From DASTBU01 sp035711845 (GTDB taxonomy: Bacteria; Acidobacteriota; Vicinamibacteria; Vicinamibacterales; 2-12-FULL-66-21): a DNA stretch of 52,602 bases. The stretch lies in NCBI GenBank assembly GCA_035711845.1, contig DASTBU010000185.1, forward strand, positions 1-52,602, written 5' to 3'. The position numbers and the translations under genes are program-made. Below, piece by piece: positions 32,324-39,414 of this stretch (position 1 is its first letter; each line of letters begins with the position of its first letter). The notes under the pieces are model-generated. The model made no database searches and was not told where the DNA came from. It worked only from the letters and a program-made list of their open reading frames with translations.

Positions 32324-33172
32324 GCTGAAGGCCGCCGCGCACCACGCCTCGTCTGTCAGGCTCGTGGACGCCGATCTCCCGAAAGCCTGTTGGACCGCAA
32401 AGAGTTCGTCAGGGCCGAATCCGCTGACGATCAGGGTCCCGTCAGGCCGAAGCAGACCATCGAGGCTCGTCGCATATCGCTGAAGCACGGCGCTGGTCAG
32501 ATTGGCCACGACGATGTCGGCAGACTCGATGTCGAGGACGCCCAGATCGGCTTCGAGCACCTCGATCGCACCGGACACGCCGTTTCGCGCGATGTTGTCG
32601 CGTGCGTTCTCCAGCGCATCCGGGTCGCAATCGACGGCCACGGTGGTCGCGGCGCCGAGCCTCGAGGCCGCGATCGCCAGCACGCCGGAACCGGTGCCGA
32701 CATCGATCACCCTGCGGCCCTTCACGGTGACGTTCTGGAGTAGTTGAAGACAGAGCCGCGTGGTTGCATGATGTCCGGTCCCGAACCCCATCGACGGCTC
32801 GATTACCACGAGGATCTCGCCGCGCTTCGCTGCGGACGTCTCCCAGGGCGGAGCGACCACGATCTGTTCAATCCTGACCGCGCCAAGCTTCGCCTGACTT
32901 CTTGCGGCCCAACCGTCGTCGGGCACGTCCGCCGGTGAAACCGACGTCAGGCGCCCGGCAAAGTCCGCCGTCAGGGCGCGCGCCGCTCCGTCGCGGGTGT
33001 CGGGTGTCTTGAAAAAGACCCGCCAGCCGTTCCCGCCCTCGTGTTCGTGAATCGCCACCGGTTGGAAGTCGTCCAGACAGGCGTGGAGAAGTTCCAGCAG
33101 CTGAGGAGTACTGTCGTCGCACGGGTAAAACAGATCGAGTGCGGGAACATCCGTCACCGTCAGCCTTCTCAT
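32309..33172 (-). CDS. prmA: Ribosomal protein L11 methyltransferase PrmA
   Basis: A 287-residue class I methyltransferase. An N-terminal substrate-binding domain is followed by VVIEPSMGFGTGHHATTRLC, then motif I VIDVGTGSGVLAIAASRLGA and ADIVVANLTSAVLQ, all PrmA marks. It trimethylates L11. It is last in hrcA-grpE-dnaJ-prmA; its ATG is part of the final TGAATGA heptamer of the spacer array, and it lacks a Shine-Dalgarno. The 3' end overlaps rsmE by 15 nt. Confidence 0.92.
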   Translation of the reverse strand: MRRLTVTDVPALDLFYPCDDSTPQLLELLHACLDDFQPVAIHEHEGGNGWRVFFKTPDTRDGAARALTADFAGRLTSVSPADVPDDGWAARSQAKLGAVRIEQIVVAPPWETSAAKRGEILVVIEPSMGFGTGHHATTRLCLQLLQNVTVKGRRVIDVGTGSGVLAIAASRLGAATTVAVDCDPDALENARDNIARNGVSGAIEVLEADLGVLDIESADIVVANLTSAVLQRYATSLDGLLRPDGTLIVSGFGPDELFAVQQAFGRSASTSLTDEAWCAAAFSSRLP

Positions 33173-33196
33173 TCATCATTCAGCATTCAGCATTCA
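33169..33196 (-). repeat. TGAATGC/TGAATGA array linking dnaJ and prmA
   Basis: Read on the minus strand the units are TGAATGC, TGAATGC, TGAATGA, TGAATGA. The first TGA is the dnaJ stop and the ATG in the last unit is the prmA start. Thus the entire spacer is four heptamers, each carrying a stop overlapping a start (TGAATG). Confidence 0.93.
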
Positions 33197-34342
33197 CCCA
33201 AAAATGTCTTTGACGCGTTCGAAGAACGGCTTGTCGCTGTCCTCGGAACCCTCGGCGCCGATCGTTTCGTCCTTGAGCGTCTTGCCCAGCTCCTCGAGGA
33301 GTTGCTTCTGTTCCTTGCTGAGTTTCCTGGGGACTGCCACCTTCGCGATCACGTGGAGGTCGCCGTGGCCGCGGCCGGAGACGTTCGGCATACCCTTGCC
33401 GCGCAGCCGGAAGCGTCCGCCTGGCTGCGTGCCCGCAGGGATGTGCAGCTCCTCGTGGCCGTTGAGCGTCGGCACCTGAATCGTGCCGCCAAGCGCGATG
33501 GTGGGGAAGCTGATGGGGATCTCGCAGTACAGATCGTCACCGTCCCGGTGAAAGAACTGATGATCCTGCACGTGAACGACGACGTAGAGGTCGCCCGAGG
33601 GTCCGCCGGCGGCGCCGTGCTCGCCCTCGCCGTAGAGACGGAGGCGCTGGCCGGTGGCGATGCCGGCGGGGATCTTGACCGTCAGCTTGCGCTCCTTTGC
33701 GGTCCGTCCGGCGCCCCGGCAGGTCTGGCAGGGCTTGGCGATCGTTTTTCCCGTGCCGCGACAGGTCGAACACGGCCGTGCGACCGTGAGAAAGCCCTGT
33801 TGATAGCGCAGCTGTCCGGTTCCGCGGCAGTGCGCACACGTCTCCGGCGACGTTCCGGGCGCGGCGCCGGTTCCGGTACAGGTCTCGCAGCTTTCCTCGC
33901 GCGGAATCTGAATCGTCGTTTCGGCGCCGGTGGCTGCCTCCTGGAACGTGATCTCCAGGTCGTAGCGCAGGTCCGCCCCGCGCTGCGGACCGCCGCGCCG
34001 CCGCCGTCCCGCCCCAAAGATGTCGCCGAACCCGAAGACGTCGCCGAGCCCGGCGAAGATGTCCGAGAAGTCGGCGAAGATGGTGGGGTCGAACCCGCCG
34101 GCGCCCGCGCCGGTCCCGCTGACACCGGCGTGGCCGAAGCGATCGTACAGGCTCCGTTTTTCGCGGTCGGCCAGCACGGCGTAGGCTTCGGCCGCTTCCT
34201 TGAAGCGCTCTTCCGCCTCGTGATTGCCGGGATTGCGGTCCGGGTGGTATTTCAGCGCGAGCTTCCTGTAGGCACTCTTGATCTGCTGGTCCGTCGCCCC
34301 GCGATCGAGGCCGAGGATTTCGTAGTAGTCACGCTTGCTCAC
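33194..34342 (-). CDS. dnaJ: Chaperone DnaJ
   Basis: A 382-residue type I DnaJ. The J domain opens KRDYYEILGLDRGATDQQ with the HPD motif in KYHPDRNPG. A Gly/Phe region follows (FGHAGVSGTGAGAGGFDP). Four zinc-finger repeats are present: CETCTGTG, CAHCRGTG, CSTCRGTG, CQTCRGAG. The C-terminal substrate-binding domain ends with a short polar tail. DnaJ stimulates DnaK ATPase; dnaK is not in this window. GTG 34342 has GAGGAG 5 nt upstream; GTG 34354 overlaps the grpE stop (GTGA) and is the alternative. Confidence 0.95.
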   Translation of the reverse strand: MSKRDYYEILGLDRGATDQQIKSAYRKLALKYHPDRNPGNHEAEERFKEAAEAYAVLADREKRSLYDRFGHAGVSGTGAGAGGFDPTIFADFSDIFAGLGDVFGFGDIFGAGRRRRGGPQRGADLRYDLEITFQEAATGAETTIQIPREESCETCTGTGAAPGTSPETCAHCRGTGQLRYQQGFLTVARPCSTCRGTGKTIAKPCQTCRGAGRTAKERKLTVKIPAGIATGQRLRLYGEGEHGAAGGPSGDLYVVVHVQDHQFFHRDGDDLYCEIPISFPTIALGGTIQVPTLNGHEELHIPAGTQPGGRFRLRGKGMPNVSGRGHGDLHVIAKVAVPRKLSKEQKQLLEELGKTLKDETIGAEGSEDSDKPFFERVKDIFG

Positions 34343-34350
34343 GCCGCTCC

Positions 34351-34872
34351 TCACTGCTCACCCTTTGCGACTCTCACCATGGCTGGCCGAAGCAGCCGGT
34401 CTCCCAGCGTGTAGCCGCGACGGAACTCTTCGATGACCTCGCCTTCGCGATGGCCTGGCGCGGGCTCGTAGGAGACCGCCTGATGATAGTGCGGATCGAA
34501 ATCGGCTCCGAGTGCTTCGACCGGCTGCACGCCGCGCTTCTTGAGGGTTTCGAGCAGCTGCCGATGAATGAGCTCGACCCCGTGGCGATACGGTTCGGCA
34601 CCCGCGGCGCCTGTCTCGGCCCTGAGCGCGCGCTCGAGGTCGTCGATGAGCGGCAGCAGCTCCACGATCAGATCCGCGGCGGCCGCCTGGGCCGTGCTCT
34701 GTCGCTCTCGTTCGATGCGCTTGCGATAGTTGTCGAACTCGGCTGTTTTTCGAAGCAGCAGGTCGTAGTACTCGTCGCGCTGGCGCTGGGCCGCTTCCGG
34801 GTCCATGGCCTCGGTGGCCGTGGCCCGCGCCTCCTGCGCCTCGTCGTCGACTTGGTCGTGATTGTCCTTCAT
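34351..34872 (-). CDS. grpE: Nucleotide exchange factor GrpE
   Basis: A 173-residue GrpE. A long N-terminal coiled coil (YDLLLRKTAEFDNYRKRIER) is followed by the beta domain with GVQPVEALGADFDPHYHQAV and the ending RGYTLGDRLLRPAMVRVAKG. GrpE releases ADP from DnaK. ATG 34872 with GGAAG 8 nt upstream is preferred; ATG 34908 would add 12 residues without a ribosome-binding site. Between hrcA (106-nt gap) and dnaJ in the heat-shock operon. Confidence 0.94.
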   Translation of the reverse strand: MKDNHDQVDDEAQEARATATEAMDPEAAQRQRDEYYDLLLRKTAEFDNYRKRIERERQSTAQAAAADLIVELLPLIDDLERALRAETGAAGAEPYRHGVELIHRQLLETLKKRGVQPVEALGADFDPHYHQAVSYEPAPGHREGEVIEEFRRGYTLGDRLLRPAMVRVAKGEQ

Positions 34873-34978
34873 GATTGATTCTTCCGGCAAAGCTGACTTC
34901 AGATTCATGCGTCGGGAGGGCCGAACGTTGAGCGGCGTTCACTACGGCCGGCGGCGCCCCTGGAAGAGCGACGCCCGA

Positions 34979-36031
34979 TTACGCCCTGCTGGTTGCCATT
35001 CTGCTGATGGCATTCGACAGGCTGGCGACCGCCTTGATCGCCCGCGAGTAATGCATGCGCGTCGGACCGATGACGCCGACCGCGCCGGAGTTACGCCCGT
35101 CCGAGTAGGTGGCGGCCACCACGCTGAAGCGCTGCAGGTCCGGCGAGTGATGCTCGGAGCCGATCACGATTGTCAGCCCGTCGGCGCTGACGTACTCGTC
35201 GAGCAACTGGACGAGGCGGGCCTTTTCCTCGATCATCCCCAGGAGCGTCCGCAGCGCCTCCAGGGTGACGTCCGGATCGCTCCCGGCGGACTCCTCGAGC
35301 AGCATCGATGTTCCCTGGATGAACACCGCGGGCCCCTCGTCGATACCCTCCAGCGTCGCATTTGCCAGGCTGAGCGCACGCGCCATCAGCGCGTCGTACA
35401 GCGTGCGTTCCTCGCGGAGGCGATCGATGATCGCCTGGCGAACCTCGAGCAGCGTCTGCCCCTTGAACTCGGCATTGAGATAGTTGGCCGCTTCCTGCAG
35501 CTCGACGAGCTCGTAGTTTTCGGACGGACTGATCACCTTGTGCGAGATGTAGCCTCCTCTCGCAACGACCACGACGAGGATCCTCCCGCTGTCGAGCGGA
35601 ACGAAATCCAGGTGTTCCAGCGCGGCCGACCGGGCGCCCGGCGCGATCGCGAAGCCCATCTGGTGCGACGCCCTGGACACCTCTTGCGTGACGTGCGAGA
35701 GCAGGTCCTCCACCGTTGCGGCCTGGCGGAGACGCGCCTCGATCTGTCGTGCAGGCCGGCTGGCACGACGGTCGAGCAGCAACCGATCGACGTAGCTGCG
35801 GTAGCCAAGATCGGTCGGCACCCGGCCGGCTGAGGTATGCGGCTGCTTCACATAACCCTGTTCTTCCAAGCGGGCCATGATGTTGCGCAGGGTCGCCGAG
35901 GACACTCCGAAGCCCCGGCCTGCCAGCCACAGCGACGACACGGGTTCCCCCTGCTCGATGTAGGCCTGCACGACCACACCCAGAATCCGCCTATCTCGTT
36001 CCGGAAGCTCAGGATGGCGTCCTATGGTCAC
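34979..36031 (-). CDS. hrcA: Heat-shock repressor HrcA
   Basis: A 350-residue HrcA. The winged-helix N-terminus has ERDRRILGVVVQAYIEQGEP, then VSSATLRNIMARLEEQGYVK and HTSAGRVPTDLGYR. The C-terminal dimer domain ends VGVIGPTRMHYSRAIKAVAS. It represses its own operon (hrcA-grpE-dnaJ-prmA) by binding CIRCE and is stabilised by GroEL. The start is GTG 36031, whose first base abuts the CIRCE operator; there is no Shine-Dalgarno. With the -10 box at 36061-36066 the leader would be only about 20 nt. Confidence 0.95.
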   Translation of the reverse strand: MTIGRHPELPERDRRILGVVVQAYIEQGEPVSSLWLAGRGFGVSSATLRNIMARLEEQGYVKQPHTSAGRVPTDLGYRSYVDRLLLDRRASRPARQIEARLRQAATVEDLLSHVTQEVSRASHQMGFAIAPGARSAALEHLDFVPLDSGRILVVVVARGGYISHKVISPSENYELVELQEAANYLNAEFKGQTLLEVRQAIIDRLREERTLYDALMARALSLANATLEGIDEGPAVFIQGTSMLLEESAGSDPDVTLEALRTLLGMIEEKARLVQLLDEYVSADGLTIVIGSEHHSPDLQRFSVVAATYSDGRNSGAVGVIGPTRMHYSRAIKAVASLSNAISRMATSRA

Positions 36032-36058
36032 TTAGCACTCGTAAAGGTGGACTGCTAA
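36032..36058. promoter_or_regulatory. CIRCE operator (HrcA-binding site)
   Basis: TTAGCACTC, nine bases, GACTGCTAA: the consensus CIRCE (TTAGCACTC-N9-GAGTGCTAA) with one mismatch in the right arm. It sits between the -10 box and the hrcA start codon and touches the latter. Confidence 0.95.
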
Positions 36059-36060
36059 CA

Positions 36061-36066
36061 ATTATA
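36061..36066 (-). promoter_or_regulatory. -10 box of the hrcA operon
   Basis: TATAAT on the minus strand, immediately upstream of CIRCE. The start of transcription would fall inside the operator, so HrcA binding should block initiation. A weak -35 (TTCCGG, 36084-36089) lies 17 nt upstream. Confidence 0.65.
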
Positions 36067-36121
36067 CCCGGAAGGCCCCGAAGCCGGAACCGGAGCGTCC
36101 GGGCACCGCGTGGTCCTCCGG

Positions 36122-37450
36122 CTAGGCGATTTTCGCCCTCTGGAGCAGCTCGCGCGCTGCCCCTCGCGCCTCGCGGTAGAGCTTCGTCTCGTCCACGCGC
36201 TCGAGCTCGAAGTCGCGGACGAGCACCTCGCCATCGACCATCGTGAGCCGCACGTCCGATCCGCGCGCGGCGTAGACGAGCGTCGTCCAGATATCGGCGT
36301 CAGGGGCCAGATGGATGCGTTCCCGCTCCACGAGGATCAGATCGGCGCGCTTGCCGGGCTCGATCGATCCGATTTCATCGTCGAGTCCGAGCGCGCGCGC
36401 GCCTTCCCTGGTGGCCATGACCAGGACGTCACGCGCGCCGAGCGCGCCCGGCTGCTGCGAGACGGCCTGGAGCGTTGCGGCCAGCCGCATCTCGTCGAAC
36501 ATGTCGAGGCGGTTGTTGCATGCCGCGCCGTCGGCGCCGAGGGAGACGGAGATGCCTCGCGCCCGCATGCCGGCCACCGGGGCGATGCCGGAGCCGAGCT
36601 TGAGGTTCGAGCCCGGACAGTGCAGCACCTTGACGTTGCGTTCGAAGATGATCTCCTGCTCGCGCGGGCTGACCCAGACACAATGCGCCGCGCAGAGAAG
36701 CGGCGTGGTGAGGTTCGTTGCGGCCAGGTATTCGAGATTCGAGAGACCGCCGGACAGTCGGCGGACGACCTCCACCTCGTCGCGTGATTCCGACGCGTGC
36801 GTGTGGACCAGGATGCGTTGCTCCGCCGAGAGCGCGCCGACTGCTTCGAGCAGCTCGCGCGTGCACGAAATGGCAAAGCGCGGCGCGAAGGCGGCCCGCA
36901 GGCGGCCGTTCGCCGACCCGTCCCACCGGCGTCGAATGGCGAGGCTCTCGTCGATGGAGTGCCGTGTCTGCTCGCGCAGCCGCTGCGGCGCCTCGGTGTC
37001 GGCGTCCATCATGCACTTGCCGACTGTCGCGCGAAGCCCCGTTTCGGCCAGCGTTTCGAACACGACATCGGTGTCGTGAACGGTCTCCATTGTCAGCACG
37101 GTCGTCGTGCCCGACAGCAGCAGCTCCGCGGCGGCCATGCGGGTGGCGGCCCGGAGCGTGGCAGGGGAGTGCGCGGCTTCCATCGGCCAGATCCGCCGGC
37201 GAAGCCATTCGAGGAGCGGCATGTCGTCGGCGAGGCCACGGAAGAGCGTCTGACACAGGTGCACGTGCGTCTGCACGAATCCGGGAAGAAGGTAGGCTCC
37301 ACCCGCGTTGATGACGGCGTCCCATCGTCCGGCGGGCTCGTCGCCGACAGACGTGATGCGACCGTTGGTGATGGCGACCGCCCCCTCGATCACCTCGTGC
37401 CGATCGTTCATCGTCAGAATGGTGGCGTTGCGGATCAGGGTGCGCGACAA
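36122..37450 (-). CDS. Amidohydrolase, adenosine/purine deaminase type (MtaD/DadD/SsnA-like)
   Basis: A 442-residue TRZ/ATZ-family metal hydrolase. The first metal site is GFVQTHVHLCQTLFRGLADD, then HTHASES, CAAHCVWVSPRE and the final Asp region VSLGADGAACNNRLDMFDEM. The latter resembles 5'-deoxyadenosine and methylthioadenosine/SAH deaminases more than guanine deaminase. The C-terminal GSIEPGKRADLILVER is typical of the superfamily. It lies 24 nt downstream of xdhC, which suggests purine degradation; the substrate cannot be fixed from sequence alone. Confidence 0.82.
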   Translation of the reverse strand: MSRTLIRNATILTMNDRHEVIEGAVAITNGRITSVGDEPAGRWDAVINAGGAYLLPGFVQTHVHLCQTLFRGLADDMPLLEWLRRRIWPMEAAHSPATLRAATRMAAAELLLSGTTTVLTMETVHDTDVVFETLAETGLRATVGKCMMDADTEAPQRLREQTRHSIDESLAIRRRWDGSANGRLRAAFAPRFAISCTRELLEAVGALSAEQRILVHTHASESRDEVEVVRRLSGGLSNLEYLAATNLTTPLLCAAHCVWVSPREQEIIFERNVKVLHCPGSNLKLGSGIAPVAGMRARGISVSLGADGAACNNRLDMFDEMRLAATLQAVSQQPGALGARDVLVMATREGARALGLDDEIGSIEPGKRADLILVERERIHLAPDADIWTTLVYAARGSDVRLTMVDGEVLVRDFELERVDETKLYREARGAARELLQRAKIA

Positions 37451-37474
37451 ACGGATGCCTGTCCTCGCGGCTGC

Positions 37475-38299
37475 TCAGCTTCCGGCTTTGGCTTCTGCCC
37501 TGAGGCGTGGTGCGGCCATCGAGGCGCCTGACGTGTCGACGCCGCGGCGCACGGCGATCAACTGGGCGAGGATGCTGACGGCAATCTCGGCCGGGGTGAC
37601 GGCGCCGATATTCAGACCGATGGGGGCGTGCACGCGTCGAAGGCACTCGGTCGGCATGCCTTCGGCGAGGAGGGCGTCGTTGATGCGCGACACCTTGGCG
37701 CGGCTGCCGATGAGTCCCAGGTAGCGCAGGTCTCGTGCCGCAAGGGCCCGCAGCGCGGTGAGGTCGTCCTTGTGACCCCGGGTCACGACCACGGCGAAGG
37801 CGCTTGTCGGCAGATCCGCCCCGTGGACCCACTCAGCCACCGGCTCGACGATGATCTCGGTTGCGTTCGGGAAGCGCTCGGCGTTCGCGAACTTCTCACG
37901 GTCGTCGACCACGTGGACGTGGAAATCGGCGTCGGTCGCCGCGCGGGCCAGGTGCCAACCGACGTGGCCGGCGCCGATGATGTAGAGGTGCGGCGTCGGC
38001 GTGAGGGGATCGATGTGGACGTCCATCTGTCCGCCGCAGATCAGGCCGTTCTCCTGCGCGAAGTCGTCGTTCAGCTCGTAGTGGAGCAGCGCGGTCCGTC
38101 CGGATTCCAGGGCTTCCCGCGCCTTCCAGAACGCGTCGTTCTCGTAGCAGCCGCCGCCGATCGTACCGATGGTGCGCCCGTCGGCAAACACGAGCATCTT
38201 CGCACCGGCCCGCTGCGGTGTGGAGCCGCTCGCACGCACGACGGTCACGAGCGCGGCCGCTTCGCCGCGCCTGAGAGCCTCGGCCGCCGCCGCGAGCAC
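37475..38299 (-). CDS. xdhC: XdhC/CoxI family molybdenum cofactor insertion protein
   Basis: A 274-residue XdhC. The N-terminal domain has LVTVVRASGSTPQRAGAKML and TIGGGCYEND; the C-terminal Rossmann domain has LYIIGAGHVGWHLARAATDA, VVVTRGHKDDLTAL and YLGLIGSRAKVSRI. XdhC binds and matures molybdenum cofactor for xanthine dehydrogenase, but no xdhAB is in the window. GTG 38299 is 8 nt after the upstream gene's stop. An in-frame CTG further upstream could extend it, so the exact start is uncertain. Confidence 0.88.
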   Translation of the reverse strand: MLAAAAEALRRGEAAALVTVVRASGSTPQRAGAKMLVFADGRTIGTIGGGCYENDAFWKAREALESGRTALLHYELNDDFAQENGLICGGQMDVHIDPLTPTPHLYIIGAGHVGWHLARAATDADFHVHVVDDREKFANAERFPNATEIIVEPVAEWVHGADLPTSAFAVVVTRGHKDDLTALRALAARDLRYLGLIGSRAKVSRINDALLAEGMPTECLRRVHAPIGLNIGAVTPAEIAVSILAQLIAVRRGVDTSGASMAAPRLRAEAKAGS

Positions 38300-38307
38300 C
38301 TCTTCGT

Positions 38308-39336
38308 TCAGATCAGCACCTCGATACGAGACTTCTGCTTCAGGCCCGCGACGAACGCGTCGGCGCGCTCCTGCTTCTTCTGATTCGTCAGATACTGCTT
38401 GACCTGCGGGCTCACCGTTTCGAGTGGTACCGTCTGGGCAGCGCGGCGATCCGTCGCCTTGATGATGTGGTAGCCGAACTCGGTCGTGACCACGTCGCTG
38501 ATCTCGCCTGTCTCGAGCGCGAACGCCGCCTTGTCGAATGCGGGGACCATGCGGCCGCGGGCGAAGAAATCGAGGTCGCCGCCCTGCGCGGCGCTCCCGT
38601 CCTGGGAATGGGCCTTGGCCAGCTCTGCGAAGTCTTCCCCCGCACGGGCCCGCTTCAGGATGCCGTCAATCTGCGCCCGGGCCTTCTTCCGTGTCGCATC
38701 GTCAGCCTTCTCGTCCACCATGACCAGGATGTGGCTCGCGCGCAAGGCCTCTTCCTGCTTGAACTTTTCGGGGTTCTTCTCGTAGAAGGCCTTCACCTCC
38801 TCGTCGGTCGCCGGCTCGGCCGTGGCGACCTCCGCATCGAGCATCCTGGTGATGACCATGTCGAGCCGAGCGTCCGCGCGCAGACGATCGAGCGACATGC
38901 CCCGGGTCTCGAGTGTCTTCTCGAAGTCCTCGGCGTCCTTGAACTGGCCCTGCATCGACTTCAGCTGCTTGTCCACCTCGGCATCGGGAACGGTAATGTT
39001 GCGCGCCTTGGCTTCCTGCTGGAGAACGGTATAGGTGATGAGCCGGTCGAGCGCGCCGCGCAGGATCTCGTCACGACGCTCGGCGGGGACTGGCCCCTGG
39101 CTCATCTCCATGTTGCGGAGGAGCATTTCGAAATCCACCTTCTTGACGTCCTGACCGTTCACCCGAGCGAGCACATCCGGCAGTTGGGCTGGCATCGGCT
39201 TCGGCGGCTGGTCCTTGTCAGCATCGGTTTTGGCTGTGTCGGACGATGTCGCGAGGGACGGGTCCTCGCCCTTGTTGCAGGCGGTGGCGGAGATTACCAG
39301 CGCAGGGATCAGAAGGATCTTGAGGAGTGTGCGCAC
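38308..39336 (-). CDS. SurA/PpiC-type peptidyl-prolyl isomerase lipoprotein
   Basis: 342 residues. From GTG 39336 the protein begins with a lipoprotein signal (MRTLLKILLIPALVISATAC) with Cys20 as lipidation site. A SurA-like N-domain (VLARVNGQDVKKVDFEMLLR) and helical region come next, then a parvulin domain (ASHILVMVDEKADDA, GGDLDFFARGRMVPAFDKA, VVTTEFGYHIIKATDR). It probably folds outer-membrane proteins in the periplasm while anchored to a membrane. A TTG at 39396 extends the frame but buries the signal, so the later start is preferred. Downstream of the penicillin-binding protein. Confidence 0.86.
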   Translation of the reverse strand: MRTLLKILLIPALVISATACNKGEDPSLATSSDTAKTDADKDQPPKPMPAQLPDVLARVNGQDVKKVDFEMLLRNMEMSQGPVPAERRDEILRGALDRLITYTVLQQEAKARNITVPDAEVDKQLKSMQGQFKDAEDFEKTLETRGMSLDRLRADARLDMVITRMLDAEVATAEPATDEEVKAFYEKNPEKFKQEEALRASHILVMVDEKADDATRKKARAQIDGILKRARAGEDFAELAKAHSQDGSAAQGGDLDFFARGRMVPAFDKAAFALETGEISDVVTTEFGYHIIKATDRRAAQTVPLETVSPQVKQYLTNQKKQERADAFVAGLKQKSRIEVLI

Positions 39337-39414
39337 AACATCAACCCGGAATACGGCGTTTTCAAGGCCAAATACAGGACGAGAGCTGAATAGCAATGAT
39401 AGCGCACCTCCCCC

